DNA from: Benincasa hispida
Lineage: Eukaryota > Streptophyta > Magnoliopsida > Cucurbitales > Cucurbitaceae
DNA length: 64,000 bases
NCBI RefSeq assembly: GCF_009727055.1
Contig: NC_052354.1
Coordinates: forward strand, 51,385,143-51,449,142
Reading direction: 5' to 3'
Shown here: positions 32,340-43,769 of the stretch, piece after piece
Layout of the letters: each line of letters starts with the position of its first letter
How positions within the stretch are numbered: position 1 is the first letter of the stretch
Notes under the pieces: generated by a model
What the model saw: only the letters and a program-made list of their open reading frames with translations
Databases searched by the model: none
What the model was told of the DNA's origin: nothing
Program-made: the position numbers and the translations under genes

Positions 32340-32825
32340 AACTGCATCAAAAGCAACATTTATCCTTGGACTCCAATGTTTTTATTTTGTCATGAGACGC
32401 TTGTTTATCCTTGGTCCTTGACACTTTTTTTTTCTTGTTTATCCCTGACCCACAACATTTTATTTTTATTGTGATGACATTTGTTTATCCCTAGTCTATA
32501 ACGTTTTATTTTGTCATGTGGCGCCTGTTTATCCCTGGACCTTTACACTTTTTGTTGTGGTGGCAGTCGTATATTCCTGGCTCCCGATGTTTTTTTTTTT
32601 TTTTGCTGGATGGCGCTTGTTTATTCTTGGCCTCCAGCTCGTTTTTATTTTTTCATGTGGCACTTGTTTATCCTTGGCCCTTGGTACATTTTTACTACGA
32701 TAGCGCTTGTTTATCGTTGGCCCTTGACACCCTTTGTGTAGTGATGACGTTTGTTTATCCCTAGCCTCTAGCTCTCTTTTTATTATAATATGAGGTGCTT
32801 GTTTTATCCCTGGCTCTTGACACCA
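32340..32825 (+). repeat. ~47 bp minisatellite
   Basis: About eleven degenerate units, each with TTGTTTATCCCTGGCCC or a variant, then TTGACACTTTTT and TGTGATGGCGC-like text. Unit markers (TTTATCC) at about 32354, 32404, 32438, 32484, 32528, 32570, 32618, 32668, 32710, 32752 and 32803. It overlaps three open frames at 32511-32764 that are artefacts of the periodic sequence. Confidence 0.8.
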
Positions 32826-35040
32826 TTAATATGTTTGAAGTATTTTATCTCGACAAAATAATGGTTATACTTTCATCCAGCTTCTAATTCCAAGGATGTA
32901 TGAAGAGGCGCATGTTGTAGCCACCTATTTTTGTCCAACCTTTTCTTAAATAAATTTGAACTAACATGTAAATTTGTTTTTGTGTGTGTGCGCGCTATTT
33001 TTAATTAAGTCTCAATTTTACATATACATGTTGATTTGTGGAGTTATGCTTTTTTATTTATTTAGTTTGATTAAAATACCTAATTTAGTTAGGAAAAAAG
33101 AAAACAAAACGAGTAAAATTTTGAATTGGAATTTGGTTAGTATGAAGCTCCAACACATTTTGAGCACGGGCCATGTTTGGTAAAGTATGAAATTTGAATT
33201 AAAAACCAATAAAAAAAACGTAAATGGAGTAAAGTTTTTGGATTTTAAATACTCATCTTTCTAAAAATAAATAAATAAATAAATAAGCAAACCTAGCCAG
33301 AAGCCACCATTTTGATACAAACCCTTTTTTTTTTCTCTTTTAAAAAAATCTTCTTCTCTAGAAACCCTAGCTCCACAACCAACAAACCCATTTTTCCTTT
33401 TTTCTTTCTCTTCCAGAGGCACTAAGCCACCATCCAAAAAAGAAACCCCAATCTCATAACACAAAAAGCCTTGACTTAGTTAGAGGTTGCATTTGGTAGG
33501 GACTTTGTCTAAGGATCCGTACCTCACACAACAAGTGGCTATGTATTTGAGATTTCATCCTTCAACCTTCTTTTTCTCTCTTAGAGACATTCAAAATAGA
33601 GAGAAAAAGAAAAGGTATTAGGAACAAACATTAGTTCTGTTGTTGCCATTTTTCTTCTTCTTTCCTTTGTTTATTTTATCTTCATTTTATTCTTATGATT
33701 CTTTTGTTTATTTTTACATGCATTTGTTTTAGATCTGTAATTATTGTTGGTTTTATTTATTTATTTTCTTTTTTTTCACCTTCTTTCTCTTCCATGATCT
33801 TTCTTTATTATTGTTTTATTTTTTATTTTTTTTTAAAGAGGAAGAAGTTAAATATATGTAGCCAAAAGAGTTGAGATTGAGGTTAAAAATGGAGGTAGCA
33901 TACCTTTGGTGGTGGAAGAAAGTTTTCCTTTGTGTTCTAAAGTAAATCTTTGTTTTGTTAAAGAAGAGAAGGTAAAAAAAAATGTGAAGAGACTTTGAAG
34001 AAGAAAAGAGAGGAAATAGATCGGGGGTGTGAAAAAAATTAATTTGAAAAAGTAGAAGAAGAAAAAATGAGAGATGTGAGTTTTAAAAAGAGAGAAAATT
34101 ATTATTATTAGTATTAGTATTTGGTTGTGTATGAGTTTGAAATGGAAGGCAATTTTGCCGCCCATTTGTAACACTTTTTTTAATGTTTTAATTTTTATAT
34201 TGTCATCATTACTTAATTGAAGCTTTTTTTATATTATTATTATTATTTAATATGATTTTCTATTTGGTTTTATTTCATTGTTTTATGGCATCTTCTTTAT
34301 TTTTACTCATTTGTCTTTTTTATTTTAAATGTTGTATTTAATCACTTTATTAAACTCTTTTATTATAAATTATTTATTGTTAATATTCTTAATCTTTACT
34401 TATATTGTGTAAAAAAAAATCAATGGTGGAATTTAGAAAATTTGGAAGTCCAATTTTCTAAAATTCTTGAGGTGAGGAGTCGATTCTTTGGATGTCCGAG
34501 ATAGAATTCCAATATATTTTTATTAAAAAACTTAATATGTTATTTTATGCTACCTAATTTATTATCATGCTTCATTAATTATGATTTTTGCTTATATATA
34601 TTTATATTAAATTAATTTTGTTTTCTATTTAATGTTTCTTTAAGTTTTTAAATCTTTTCTAAAACCTTTTTGAAAAATTTATTTAAATTACACTCTTTGT
34701 GTATTTTTGAGCATTTAAAAAACTAATATATTACAAAATGTTTTCTAATCATTTGTTTTTTTAAGACTGTCATTTTCCTTACAAAATTTTTGCGATGGAA
34801 TTTATTGAGAGTCTGATTTTCTAGAATTTTTGAGGTGAGGAATCGTAATTTTTGGGAGTTCGAGATTTAGTTAAAAAAAATGAATTTAATTAATGTTTTA
34901 AAAAATTATTTCATTAAAAGGCTATTCCTATGATGAATTCCGAGAAATTGTAATAATTTCTCACATTCTTGAAGTGAGAAATTTGTCCTCAATATTAATA
35001 TAGCCCAATTCTTGGGATTCACTAAAAAAATTTTGGATTT
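32826..35040. other. A+T-rich stretch with degenerate LTR-like repeats, no gene
   Basis: No gene supported. A possible LTR start (TGTTGTAGCCACC) lies at about 32912. An AAAT microsatellite is at 33268-33290. The motif TTCTAAAATTCTTGAGGTGAGG followed by GGAGT and TCCGAGAT-like text occurs at about 34452-34520 and again, diverged, at 34820-34870, with a third weak copy near 34965. These look like decayed LTR sequence of an unidentified family. Confidence 0.4.
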
Positions 35041-35168
35041 GAATAGTTTGAGATAGAGCTTCCAAGAAGTTATATATATCGTAGGAGCAATACTTGGAAA
35101 AGGTGCCTGAGCGTTTCAACATGGTAACGCGAATCCAGTCAGTTCTCCTTTATCTAGTCACTTCAAAC
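35041..35168 (+). pseudogene. Copia-C reverse transcriptase fragment (left of Copia-B)
   Basis: Short readings such as PERFNM near 35106-35125 and a SHFK-like end at 35155-35167 match the end of copia RT. The frame is damaged. The remaining part of the same domain resumes at 41010 on the other side of Copia-B, so the two are one interrupted sequence. Confidence 0.7.
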
Positions 35169-35975
35169 TGTTGGGCTTGAAATGCGAAAGCAGGTAGAAT
35201 GCAAGACAGATTTGCAAAGTCTTTTCGAGTCGAGAGTGAATGAAGGCCCTTACACGACTATCGGATACCCCTCAATGTTTCAGACAAACTCTAGGTCACG
35301 TGCAGGATGTACAAACCGGGTGACGTACGATCTCAGCCTTACACTTCAATGGCTGAGATTAGAATCATAAACTTCTGCTGGAGAAACCTTTCGACTGACT
35401 TATCTTTTCTTTTCCTTTCGCATAGAAAGAATCGAGAGAAAAGAAAAGAGAGGAACGCTGGGAGGCTGCCTGAATTCGCTAGGACGAGGAATCTTCGATC
35501 ATCTAGGAAATGGAGGTAAAGCATGGGTCGACTAGACGATAAGGCATGAGTCATCTAGACGATGAGGCTTTACTGAAGGTCGTCTAGACGACGGTCGTCT
35601 AAACGATGGTCGTCTACACGATGAGGTTTGCAGAAATAAACGATCGTTGTGTAAAAGCTAAACGATCATTGGGAAAAGCTAGACGATCGTTTGCCAAAGC
35701 TAAATGATCATTTGGGTTAGGGGGTATACGAAAAAAGAAGACGATAAAAAGAATAAGATGAACACGGTCATTTACGGGTTCAGCCAAGGGAGGCCTACTT
35801 CCACGGAGAAGCTGGCAGAGTTTTCTTTTATTCAAGATTGCTTCAAGATAGTGTAAACAATCAATTACAATTGCTCTCTCTCTTTTACAAAATTAGTTAT
35901 ATAGAGTATTTAAAGGTAGCTAAGTTTGTAACAAAAACTGTAACCGAATGTAGTTTATTTCACTTCTGTTTAACA
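35169..35975 (-). repeat. Copia-B 3' LTR (807 bp)
   Basis: On the minus strand it starts TGTTAAACAGAAGTG and ends AAGCCCAACA. It contains three copies of a 15-base palindromic unit (35579-35623) followed by AACGATCGTT-type words to about 35715. Confidence 0.92.
35579..35623 (+). repeat. 15 bp palindromic minisatellite, 3 copies
   Basis: GGTCGTCTAGACGAC, GGTCGTCTAAACGAT and GGTCGTCTACACGAT in tandem. The core CGTCTAGACG is a perfect palindrome. Confidence 0.92.
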
Positions 35976-35986
35976 ATCTCCACCTT
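35976..35986 (-). other. Copia-B polypurine tract
   Basis: Minus-strand AAGGTGGAGAT directly before the 3' LTR start TGTTAAACAG. Confidence 0.85.
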
Positions 35987-36331
35987 GAAATGAACTTCAA
36001 CTTCTCTAATCTGACTGTCTCTCTGCTTTAACCTTTGTCTCTCAGCTCAAACCCTATTATATCAAGGCACTTCTGGAGCTTGAGCTGAGTGATTGTTTTT
36101 GTCAACATGTCGGAGGCATTTTCTGAGGTATGAACTTTCAGAACTTCAATCTGCTTAGCTTGCTTAGCTTCTATCTGTTGTCGTATAAAATGATATTTCA
36201 CATCAATATGTTGTTATGGTACTGTGGATGCTTTGACAAATGAATTGTACTCTGATTATCAAAAAAGATCTTCACTGTGTCTTGTTTAATTCTGAAATCA
36301 CTTAGGAGACCCTTTAGCCATAGGCCTTCCT

Positions 36332-37400
36332 TCACTGCTTCTGATAATGCATGAACTCTGCTTCAGTAGTAGAAAGAGCTACTACTGATTGTAAGGTAGC
36401 CTTCCAGCTTAGAATACATCTTCCAAATAGGAAGATATACCTCAATAATGACCTCCTTTTGTCGAGATCTCCTACATAATCTGCATCTACACAACCAACC
36501 AGCTCTGGTTCACTGTCTGATAGTTGTTGGTACTTTAGTTTAGCATTAGTAGTACCCTTTAGGTACCTCATAATTCACTTTGTAGTCTCCCAGTGTCTCT
36601 TACCTGGATTAGCCATGTATCTACTCACCAGGCTAGTAGCATAGGCTATGTCAGGTCTTGTGGACATTATTAAATACATCAAACTTCCCACAGCTTGGGA
36701 ATAAAGAACTGTTAACATAATTTGCCGATGCTCAATGTTTGAATCTTTAGGTGAATTCTCTGCTGAAAGTTTGAAATGGTTGGTTATTGGAGTAGTCATT
36801 GCTTTAGCTTCTGTCATTTGATACCTTTTCAACAATTTACTGCAGTATTTTGACTGATCAATGCTTAGAATACTTGTTTTTCTGTTTCTAATAATGTCAA
36901 TACCAAGTATTTTTGTTGCATTTCCCATGTCTTTCATTTCGAACTCTGATTTCAGTAGATCTTTTACTTTGTTCAGCTCTTTCATTATTGCTCTTGCTAG
37001 AAGCATATCATCCACATATAAAAGCAAGTAGATAGGATGAGTATAGAACTTTGTATTTATATAAACACAGCTGTCATAGGAGCTTCTGTAGAAACCATTC
37101 TTCTAAACAAAGTCACTAAACCGTCTGTTCCAGCATCTTGGGGATTGTTTGAGGCCATAAATAGATTTTTTCAACAGGCACACACAATCTTCCTTCCCTT
37201 TGACCTCATATCCCTTCGGTTGGCTCATGTATATAACTTCCTCTAGGAAGCCATGTAGAAAAGTTGTTTTGACATCTAGTTGCTCCAGCTCTAGGTTGTT
37301 TTGAGCCACAATCGATAATAGTAATCTGATAGAAGTCTGTTTAACCACTGGAGAAAAAATTTCATTAAAATCAACACTTATTGTATAAAGCCCTTAGCAA
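36332..37400 (-). pseudogene. Copia-B reverse transcriptase and RNase H
   Basis: Reading the minus strand from 37348: SIRLLLSIVAQNNLELEQLD, VKTTFLHGFLEEVIYMSQP and LLKKSIYGLKQSPRCW (RT fingers and palm), a frame change, then LLYVDDMLLA (catalytic YVDD, about 37001-37024) and TKILGIDIIRNRKTS, SQAVGSLMYLIMSTRPDIAYA. RNase H follows at 36571-36332: GCVDADYVGDLDKRRS (catalytic Asp region), CILSWKATLQSVVALSTTEAEF. Stops near 36573, 37030 and 37101 break the frame; the C-terminal end of RNase H is readable only in fragments below 36332. Confidence 0.9.
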
Positions 37401-37686
37401 CCAACCTAGCTTTAAATCTAGGTCATTGATCGTTAGAGAACCCTTCCTTCAACTTGTACACCCATTTGGATGCAATTGGTTTGCATCCTTTTGGTAAGGA
37501 TGTTAACTCCCATGTATTATTTCTCACCAGTGAATCAATCTCTTCATTTATAGCTTCTATCCACATCTTAACTTAAGAACAACTGACTACTTCCTCAAAG
37601 GTTGAGAGTTCTGCATCATTAGACAAATCAATAGTATTCAAAGCTAAGTAGTCTTCATTTCTTGATGGTGGGACAATGTTTCTTCT

Positions 37687-38538
37687 CTACCTATCTCTAG
37701 CTAGGCAGTAACTTCTCAATTCTGATTCTTCTTGCTCAGTATCAATAATAATAACATCTTCTACTTCTTCTTCTTGATGAGGTAGTTGATCAAAGTGTGA
37801 TTCAGAGCTTGAAGGATTAGAAGTAGGAACTAGAACTTGCTCCACCTCAATTGTATTGCTTTTCTCTTGAGGTACTAAAACATTTGGATTAGTTTTCTGC
37901 ATATACATTTTTTCTTCCTTGAAAATCACATCTCTACTAGTTATCATCTTTTCTCAATAGGGTGCCACATTCTAAACCCCTTAACACCTTCTGTGAAGCC
38001 CAAAAACATACACTTCACAGCTCTGGCAGCAAACTTTCCTTTACTCTGATGAACATAGCCAGTGCAGCCAAATACCCTCAGGTTATTCAGGTTAGGTGAC
38101 TTCAGGGGTTAGCAAGTTAAGAGATGCATGAGGGCATCTATTCAGTATATAGACTGTATATGAAGCTGCCTCTGCCCAAAACTTCTCATGTAGTAAAGCA
38201 TCAGATAGTAAGCTTCTGACCCTCTCCATTACTGTTCTGTTTAACCTTTCTGATACCCCATTTTGCTGGGGTGTATACCTAATTGTCTTGTGTCATAATA
38301 TGCCTTGTTGTCTACAATCAACATTGAACTCTTCTGCACAATATTCAAGCCCATTATCTGTTCTAAAACACTTAATTTGACAGTTAGACATTTTCTCAAC
38401 CATCACTTTCCATTCTTTAAACTTTTTAAACACTAAATCCTTTGATTTAAGGAAATAGATCCATCTCTTTCTTGAGTAATCATCAACAAATGTAAGGAAA
38501 TACCTGGCACCACTCAAAGATAAGGTGAAGGACCCCAT
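37687..38538 (-). pseudogene. Copia-B integrase core and C-terminal linker
   Basis: FLTFVDDYSRKRWIYFL (first catalytic Asp, about 38465-38500) and IKCFRTDNGLEY (second Asp) are intact at 38538-38293. Beyond a stop at about 38290 the rest is readable only in pieces: a PAKWG-like form of the TPQQNG motif, then the acidic linker at 37947-37687 (ITSRDVIFKEEKMY, then DVIIIDTEQEESE). The integrase C-terminal CFLGY-type motif lies near 38000 in another frame. Confidence 0.85.
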
Positions 38539-39350
38539 AGGTCTGAATGCACATAGTCGAGGATGGCCTTGGTTGTGTGTTGTGCCTTCACAAAGCTCTG
38601 CCTAGTAGCCTTCCTTATTACACAATGTTCACAAAAGGATAGGCTCTGATGTACTCCCTTAGGTAGAATACCTTGGTTGGCTAGAGCTTGTAGACCTTTG
38701 GCACTTATGTGAGAGAGTCTTTTGTGCCATAGGTCTCCTTCAGTAGGCTGATTATGAGTCACAATCAAGGCTGAGTGTACTTGATGAACACCTTGCACTA
38801 CATACACTCCATTTATCTTCACCCCTCTAAGGACAGGCTTACTGTTCTTCAACACTTCATAGTATCCTTCCTTGCCTCTGTATTCACAGCCAATAGAGTC
38901 AAGCATGCCCAGTGAAATTAGATTTCTCTTCAGCTTAGGTACATGTCTGACATTTTTTAAGAGTTTGACTGTTCCATCTTCTAACTTCAATGAGACTGAA
39001 CCAATCCCAACCATTGGACATGAGTTATTGTTTCTCATGTAGACTGAACCTCCATCCAATTCTCTGTAGGTACTGAACCAGCCCTTGTGAGGTGTCATGT
39101 GGAATGAATACCCTGAATCTAGAACCCAATCTAGGTTCTTATTTGCTTCTTCTTCTGCCCTGCAATTAGATGTAGCCAAAGCATCAGAATAAAAGTAAGA
39201 ATATTTACAAACTGAGGCTTCACCTGACTGGTTTGGTTGGACTTTGGGTTGTGGCTGAGATTGTTTATTTTTCTGCTTATTTTTCCACTTGAGTGTTCTG
39301 CAATCTTTGATCAAATGTCTAAGCTTTTTACAATATTTGCATCTGACCGT
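38514..39350 (-). pseudogene. Copia-B nucleocapsid, protease and integrase N-terminus
   Basis: Zinc knuckle CKYCKKLRHLIKDC (CX2CX4HX4C, about 39298-39345) is followed by a Lys/Gln-rich linker and the protease with WVLDSGYSFHMTP (active-site DSG, about 39100-39135) and VGIGSVSLKLEDG. Then LKNVRHVPKLKRNLISLG and the GAG-pre-integrase domain LWHKRLSHISAKGLQALA with CEHCVIRKATRQSF, and YVHSDLWGPS leading into integrase. This 266-codon frame is open from the zinc knuckle to 38514 and is the best preserved part of Copia-B. Confidence 0.9.
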
Positions 39351-39439
39351 GGACTTTTCTTTTCCCCCTTCTTCATTTGAGCTTTGTTTTCCTTTCTCCT
39401 TGTTATTCTATTTTGACTTTCCTTTAACAAACAAGCCTT

Positions 39440-40027
39440 CTACACTAGATTTTTCTTCTTTGTTTGTAATGAGTTCCATTTCTCTGATTTTAAGAGCAGA
39501 AATAATGATATCAGTAGTAATGGAATCTCTCCCATACTTAGGGTTGTCTTCACTTCTCTGTAGGATTCTGGCAATGAGTTAAGAAGCACAAATGCTTCAT
39601 TGTCTGCCTCGATTTCTTCTCCTTGAGTCTTAAACTCAGTAGTAATTCTCTTGAAATCATCTAAGTTCTCTGTTAATGACTTCGAAGCATTCATCTTAAA
39701 TGTAATGAACCTTTCCCTTAGGAAAAGTTTATTAGGTAGATTCCTTGTCTCATAAAACTCATTTAATATGTTCCACATCTTGTAGATTGTCTCCTAATCG
39801 ATTACTTGTCGTAGGACATTATCTGACAAGTTCAAAATGAGTGTTCCATGAGCAGTAAGCTCCATATTTTCTTTTTCTTCTTCTGTCACTGTATTTGGCA
39901 ACTTTGTCGGATCATCAAAGGCCTTGTATGCCCTCCGCTGTCCCAAGATAACCTTTATTTTGGCCTTCCACAAACCAAAGTCATCTTTTCCATCAAATTT
40001 CTCGATGTCGTACCTTGCAACTGCCAT
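39440..40027 (-). pseudogene. Copia-B gag
   Basis: The start is most likely the ATG at 40027-40025 (MAVARYDIEKFDGKDDFGLW), a typical copia gag N-terminus; an upstream extension uses no ATG. The frame stops at about 39794 and continues from 39778 with MWNILNEFYETRNLPNKLF, RERFITFKMNASKSLTENLDDF and LLNSLPESYREVKTTL, the central gag motifs. It ends near 39440 in a Lys-rich tail, before the zinc knuckle. Confidence 0.9.
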
Positions 40028-40106
40028 TTCTGAACTGATAGTTCGACTGAAAGACTTCAAGATTATTGCTTCTTTGAATCTTGACTAATCTTGAAGCTTT
40101 CTTACA

Positions 40107-40119
40107 GGCTCTGATACCA
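40107..40119 (-). other. Copia-B primer-binding site
   Basis: Minus-strand TGGTATCAGAGCC, two bases after the 5' LTR end; an exact initiator-methionine tRNA complement. Confidence 0.92.
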
Positions 40120-40121
40120 CT

Positions 40122-41004
40122 TGTTGGCTTTGAAATGCGGAAGCAGGCAGAACACAAGACGGATTTGCAAAGTCTTTTCGAGCCGAGAGTGAACGAAGGC
40201 TCTTACACGACTATCGGATACCCCTCAATGATTCAGACAAACACTAGGTCGCGTGTAGGATGTACAAACCGGGTGACGTACAATCTCGGCCTTACACTTC
40301 AATGGCTGAGATTAGAATCACAAACTTCTGCAGGAGAAACCCTTCGACTAACTTATCTTTTCTTTTCCTTTCACAGAGAAAGAATCGAAAGAAAAGAAAA
40401 GAGAGGAACGCCGGAAGGCTGCCGGAATTTGCTAGGGCGAGGAGTCTTCAATCGTCTAGGCAATGGAGATAAAGCAGGGGTCGACTAGACGATAAGGCAG
40501 GAGTCGTCTAGACGATGAGGCTTTACTGAAGGTCGTCTAGAAAATGGTCGTCTAGACAATGGTCGTCTAGACAATGGTCGTCTAGACGATGGTCGTCTAA
40601 ACGATGGTCGTTTAGACGATGGTCATCTAAACGATGGTCGTCTACACGATAAGGCTTGCAGAAGTAAACGATCATTGGGTAAAAGTTAAACGATCGTTGG
40701 GAAAAGCTAGATGATCATTTGCTAAAGCTAAATGATCATTTGGGTCAAGGGGTATACGAAAAAAGAAGACAATAAAAAGAAGAAGATGAACACGATTGTT
40801 TACGTGGTTCGGCCAAGGGAAGCCTACGACCATGGAGAAGCTGACAGAGTTTTCTTTTATTCAAGATTGCTTCAAGATAGTGTAAACACTCAATTATAAT
40901 TGTTCTCTCTCTCTTACAAAATTAGTTATACAGAGTATTTAAAGGTAGCTAAGTTTGTAACAAAAACTGTAACCGAATGTAGTTTATTTCACTTCTGTTT
41001 AACA
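40122..41004 (-). repeat. Copia-B 5' LTR (883 bp)
   Basis: Same sequence as 35169-35975 with scattered substitutions. Its extra 76 bases are explained by five more copies of the 15-base unit (75 bases). Confidence 0.92.
40531..40650 (+). repeat. 15 bp palindromic minisatellite, 8 copies
   Basis: Eight exact-length units from GGTCGTCTAGAAAAT to GGTCGTCTACACGAT, without any length variation. The 3' LTR has three. Confidence 0.95.
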
Positions 41005-41715
41005 TAAACTGAGTAGCAAACAGAGTCCTTCTATAGATAAAGAGAAGGAAGATATGACCAAGGTCCTTTATGCTTTAGCAGTTGGGAGCTTGATGTATGT
41101 GATGGTATGTACTAGACCTCACGTTGTTGGTGTTGTTAGTCGTTTTATGTCCAATCCAGGAAAATAGCATTGGGAGCCAGTCAAGTGCATCATGAGATAT
41201 TTGAGAGACACTTCCAATTTGAATTTGGAGGTGGAAAGCCAGTACTCATTGGGTACACTGATTCAGATATGGCAGGAGATCTAGATAATAGAAAGTCTAC
41301 TTCTGATTACTTGATAACATTTGCAGATGGTGCAGTGTCTTAGCATCAAGGTTGCAGAAGTGTGCTGCACTTTCTACAATTGAAACAGAGTATATTGCAA
41401 TAGTAGAGGCTTGCAAAGAGATGTTGTGGATGAAGCATTTTATACAGGAGCTTAGCTCCAAGCAACAAAGATATGTGATATATTGCGACAATCAGGGTGC
41501 TATTCATCTTGGTAAGAATGGTACATTTCATTCCAGAATGAAGCATATAGATGTAAGGTATTATTGAATGAGAGATGCTTTGAATGATGGATTGTTTGAG
41601 ATTGAGAAGATACATGTTGATCATAATGGATCCGATATGTTGACAAAGAGTCTACCAAGAGAGAAGCATGAGTTTTGTCATTTCGCTACAGGAATGACTA
41701 GTTCCTCTACAAAGT
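41005..41715 (+). pseudogene. Copia-C RT end and RNase H (right of Copia-B)
   Basis: The reading resumes with KQSPSIDKEKEDM, AVGSLMYVMVCTRP and VVSRFMSNPGK, a stop, then HWEPVKCIMRYLR. RNase H follows in another frame: CAALSTIETEYIAIVEACKE, MLWMKHFIQEL, VIYCDNQGAIHLGKN and HSRMKHIDVRY, then EIEKIHVDHNGSDMLTKSLPREK to about 41690. Stops at about 41167 and 41565 and frame changes make it non-functional. Confidence 0.88.
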
Positions 41716-41731
41716 GAAATAGGGGGAGATT
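41716..41731 (+). other. Copia-C polypurine tract
   Basis: GAAATAGGGGGAGATT directly before the TGTTGGGTTATTTC LTR start. Confidence 0.85.
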
Positions 41732-42310
41732 TGTTGGGTTATTTCACAAATTTGTGAAGGCCCACTTGGGCCATAATAGGTTTTTCTTTTTAAAAAAAAA
41801 AACTACATGAGTCGGTTTTTGTGATACACGCAAATTGAGAGTGAATTAAAAAATGGCAAAAGAAAATTAGAGATTTTTGCATTTCGATCAGTAGCGTTTT
41901 TCAGCCGTTTGGAGATCGATCCGCGGTTCGATTAAGCTAAAATTTTGAAAATGTGTTCTTGACACGAGATTCTTCAATCTGGACGGTGGAGATTCTATTC
42001 GGAACTACCTATAGTCAGATACCGTGGGTAATTAGTTTGCACTTCATGTGAGACGTTTCTAATTTTATTCTTCTCTATTTATTGTCGTTTGTTGCCGAGA
42101 TTACCAATCTTGAGATATATTTGTGTGTCTCTAGTTGTGACTAGGGATAACTTATTTGTACCCATGATTTGATTATAGTGGAGATTTTTTATTTCGGACC
42201 GTGGTTTTTTACTCCTCACATTGAGGGAATTTTTCAACATTAAAATTTCTTATGTCCTTACTTGATTATTATTATTGTTTCTAATCGATTAGTATTCTAT
42301 TAGATTCACA
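41732..42310 (+). repeat. Copia-C 3' LTR
   Basis: Starts TGTTGGGTTATTTCAC; the end at GATTCACA (42310) is estimated from the TG...CA rule. Features GAAGGCCCACTTGGGCC near 41756, a partly palindromic stretch. The element's left half was lost or lies outside the recognisable sequence upstream of 35041. Confidence 0.7.
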
Positions 42311-43754
42311 CAATAGTGGAATAATTGATCAGAAAGATATACTATTCATCTCAAAACAAATATATATATCATTGCTAAGCTTCTAACTTCCCAGATTGTT
42401 TTTAATAAATGTAATTTAAAATATGAAATTATCCGCACATAAAAAAATTAATAAATAAATAAAAACCTGACATTATTGTATTTTGATGTGACCTGTATAT
42501 AAGTCCCCACATCTGTCATTTTGAGTGCCTTATCCACAATTTTCCTTTCTCAAAATAAATTATATATTCGAAGGAGGGAAAAAAAGGGGGAAAAACCTTA
42601 TCGACTTTAGAAAAGATGACTCTAGGTGACGTGGCGGTGGCCCCCTCTTCTTTAGTGAGATTGAGACATAAATATATTTCTTTTTTAAAAGAGAAATTCA
42701 TTAAAAATCAAGCGCCTGAAAATTCCAGCAGACACATAAATGAAATTGAAATATAAAAATTCAGTCTAATTAATCTCAATATTGAAATAGGGTAATTCTC
42801 TTAAATTATAAAACGATTGAAAATATATTTTTAAGTATAGGAAAATGTCACTATCTATCTATCAGTATTAGATTGCGATAGGTATTTATTACTGACATTG
42901 ATTTGATATTTATTGTGTTCTATCACTAATTGATAATAACATTTTGCTATATTTTTAAATAAATTAACTCATTTTTCTTTATGTGAAATCAATATGTTAA
43001 AATATTATTATATCTAATTTATCTCTAAATTTTTAAAGAAATATGAATTAATATTAAAGATTATCATTTAATCTTTCATTGATTATGAAAATTAAGCTTA
43101 TATTGTTTTTTTTTTCATTCTAAATTAACTAACACTAATTCAAGTTGAAGTAAAATATCACAACATTTAACTATATGGTGCAAATGGATGAATTTAAATT
43201 TTTAAGACAAAAGTTGATAAACTTTTAACCGTTGAAGTTTGATTTTAGTGTCTATTTAATCTCTAAAATTCCAATATACACTTCAATACTTGAAGTTTGA
43301 AAATTAGTTATAAATAGTCATTAAACAATTAATCGATTAACGAAAAATGACATGGAAGTTAAGTTATTAATTGTCTATTGATGAGTAGACAAACATACAA
43401 ATTTCAATTGATTTATTCTAGGGGAGACTTATCATTCTCATTTCTTTTATGCTTCCCGCCTTCTTTTTCCTCACAATTGATGAGGATTTCCATTATCATT
43501 CATTGCTTTCCTCTTCGACCGTTGCTACCTTTTCTCTTCTCTCTTCACCCTCAACACTACAAGGATTTATACAATAAGGAGAGATTGATAATCGTCCTTG
43601 AAATTTTGACCCCGACGTGGTGTTCATGGAGCAATTTGATGGAAATCAATTCAAGGTCTAAAAATTTGAGGATCAGTTCGAGCTTGGACTAAGATTGAAA
43701 TCGTGATTGACTACCTGAAAAGAAATTAGAGTAAGAAATATTAACAAATTGAAT
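42311..43754. other. A+T-rich intergenic stretch, no gene
   Basis: No gene supported. 42834-42966 resembles a short interspersed repeat (CTATCA/TGATAG words ending TTTTGCTATATTTTT) that I remember from cucurbit introns and intergenic DNA. 43200-43330 (TTGAAGTTTGA repeated) resembles the foldback elements at 51850 and 54662. The open frame at 43378-43692 has no recognisable domain. Confidence 0.5.
42834..42966. repeat. Short interspersed repeat with CTATCA/TGATAG words
   Basis: Shares with 52465-52600 the words CTATCA..TGATAG and a terminal TTTGCTATATTTT. Copies are short and diverged; the class is unknown. Confidence 0.5.
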
Positions 43755-43769
43755 TCAATGGAAGATTAA

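Larger units (their letters stand above)
35169..41004 (-). mobile_element. Copia-B: Ty1-copia element with both LTRs
   Basis: Minus-strand element: 5' LTR 40122-41004, primer site, gag, protease, integrase, RT, RNase H, polypurine tract, 3' LTR 35169-35975. Flanks CAAAC (35164-35168) and TAAAC (41005-41009) agree at four of five bases, consistent with an old target duplication. Coding regions have several stops and frameshifts. LTRs differ mainly by repeat copy number and scattered substitutions, so the insertion is moderately old. Confidence 0.93.

Noticed and set aside
32511..32764. Three hydrophobic frames with repeated Trp, Phe and Leu
   Set aside because: They are readings of the ~47 bp minisatellite in three phases; membrane-like composition follows from the T-rich repeat.
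35339..35554. Short frames in the Copia-B LTRs on both strands
   Set aside because: They occur in LTR sequence with shifted frames in the two LTR copies.
35580..40650. CRISPR-like array of 15-base palindromic units
   Set aside because: Units are directly adjacent without unique spacers, in plant LTRs; this is a minisatellite.
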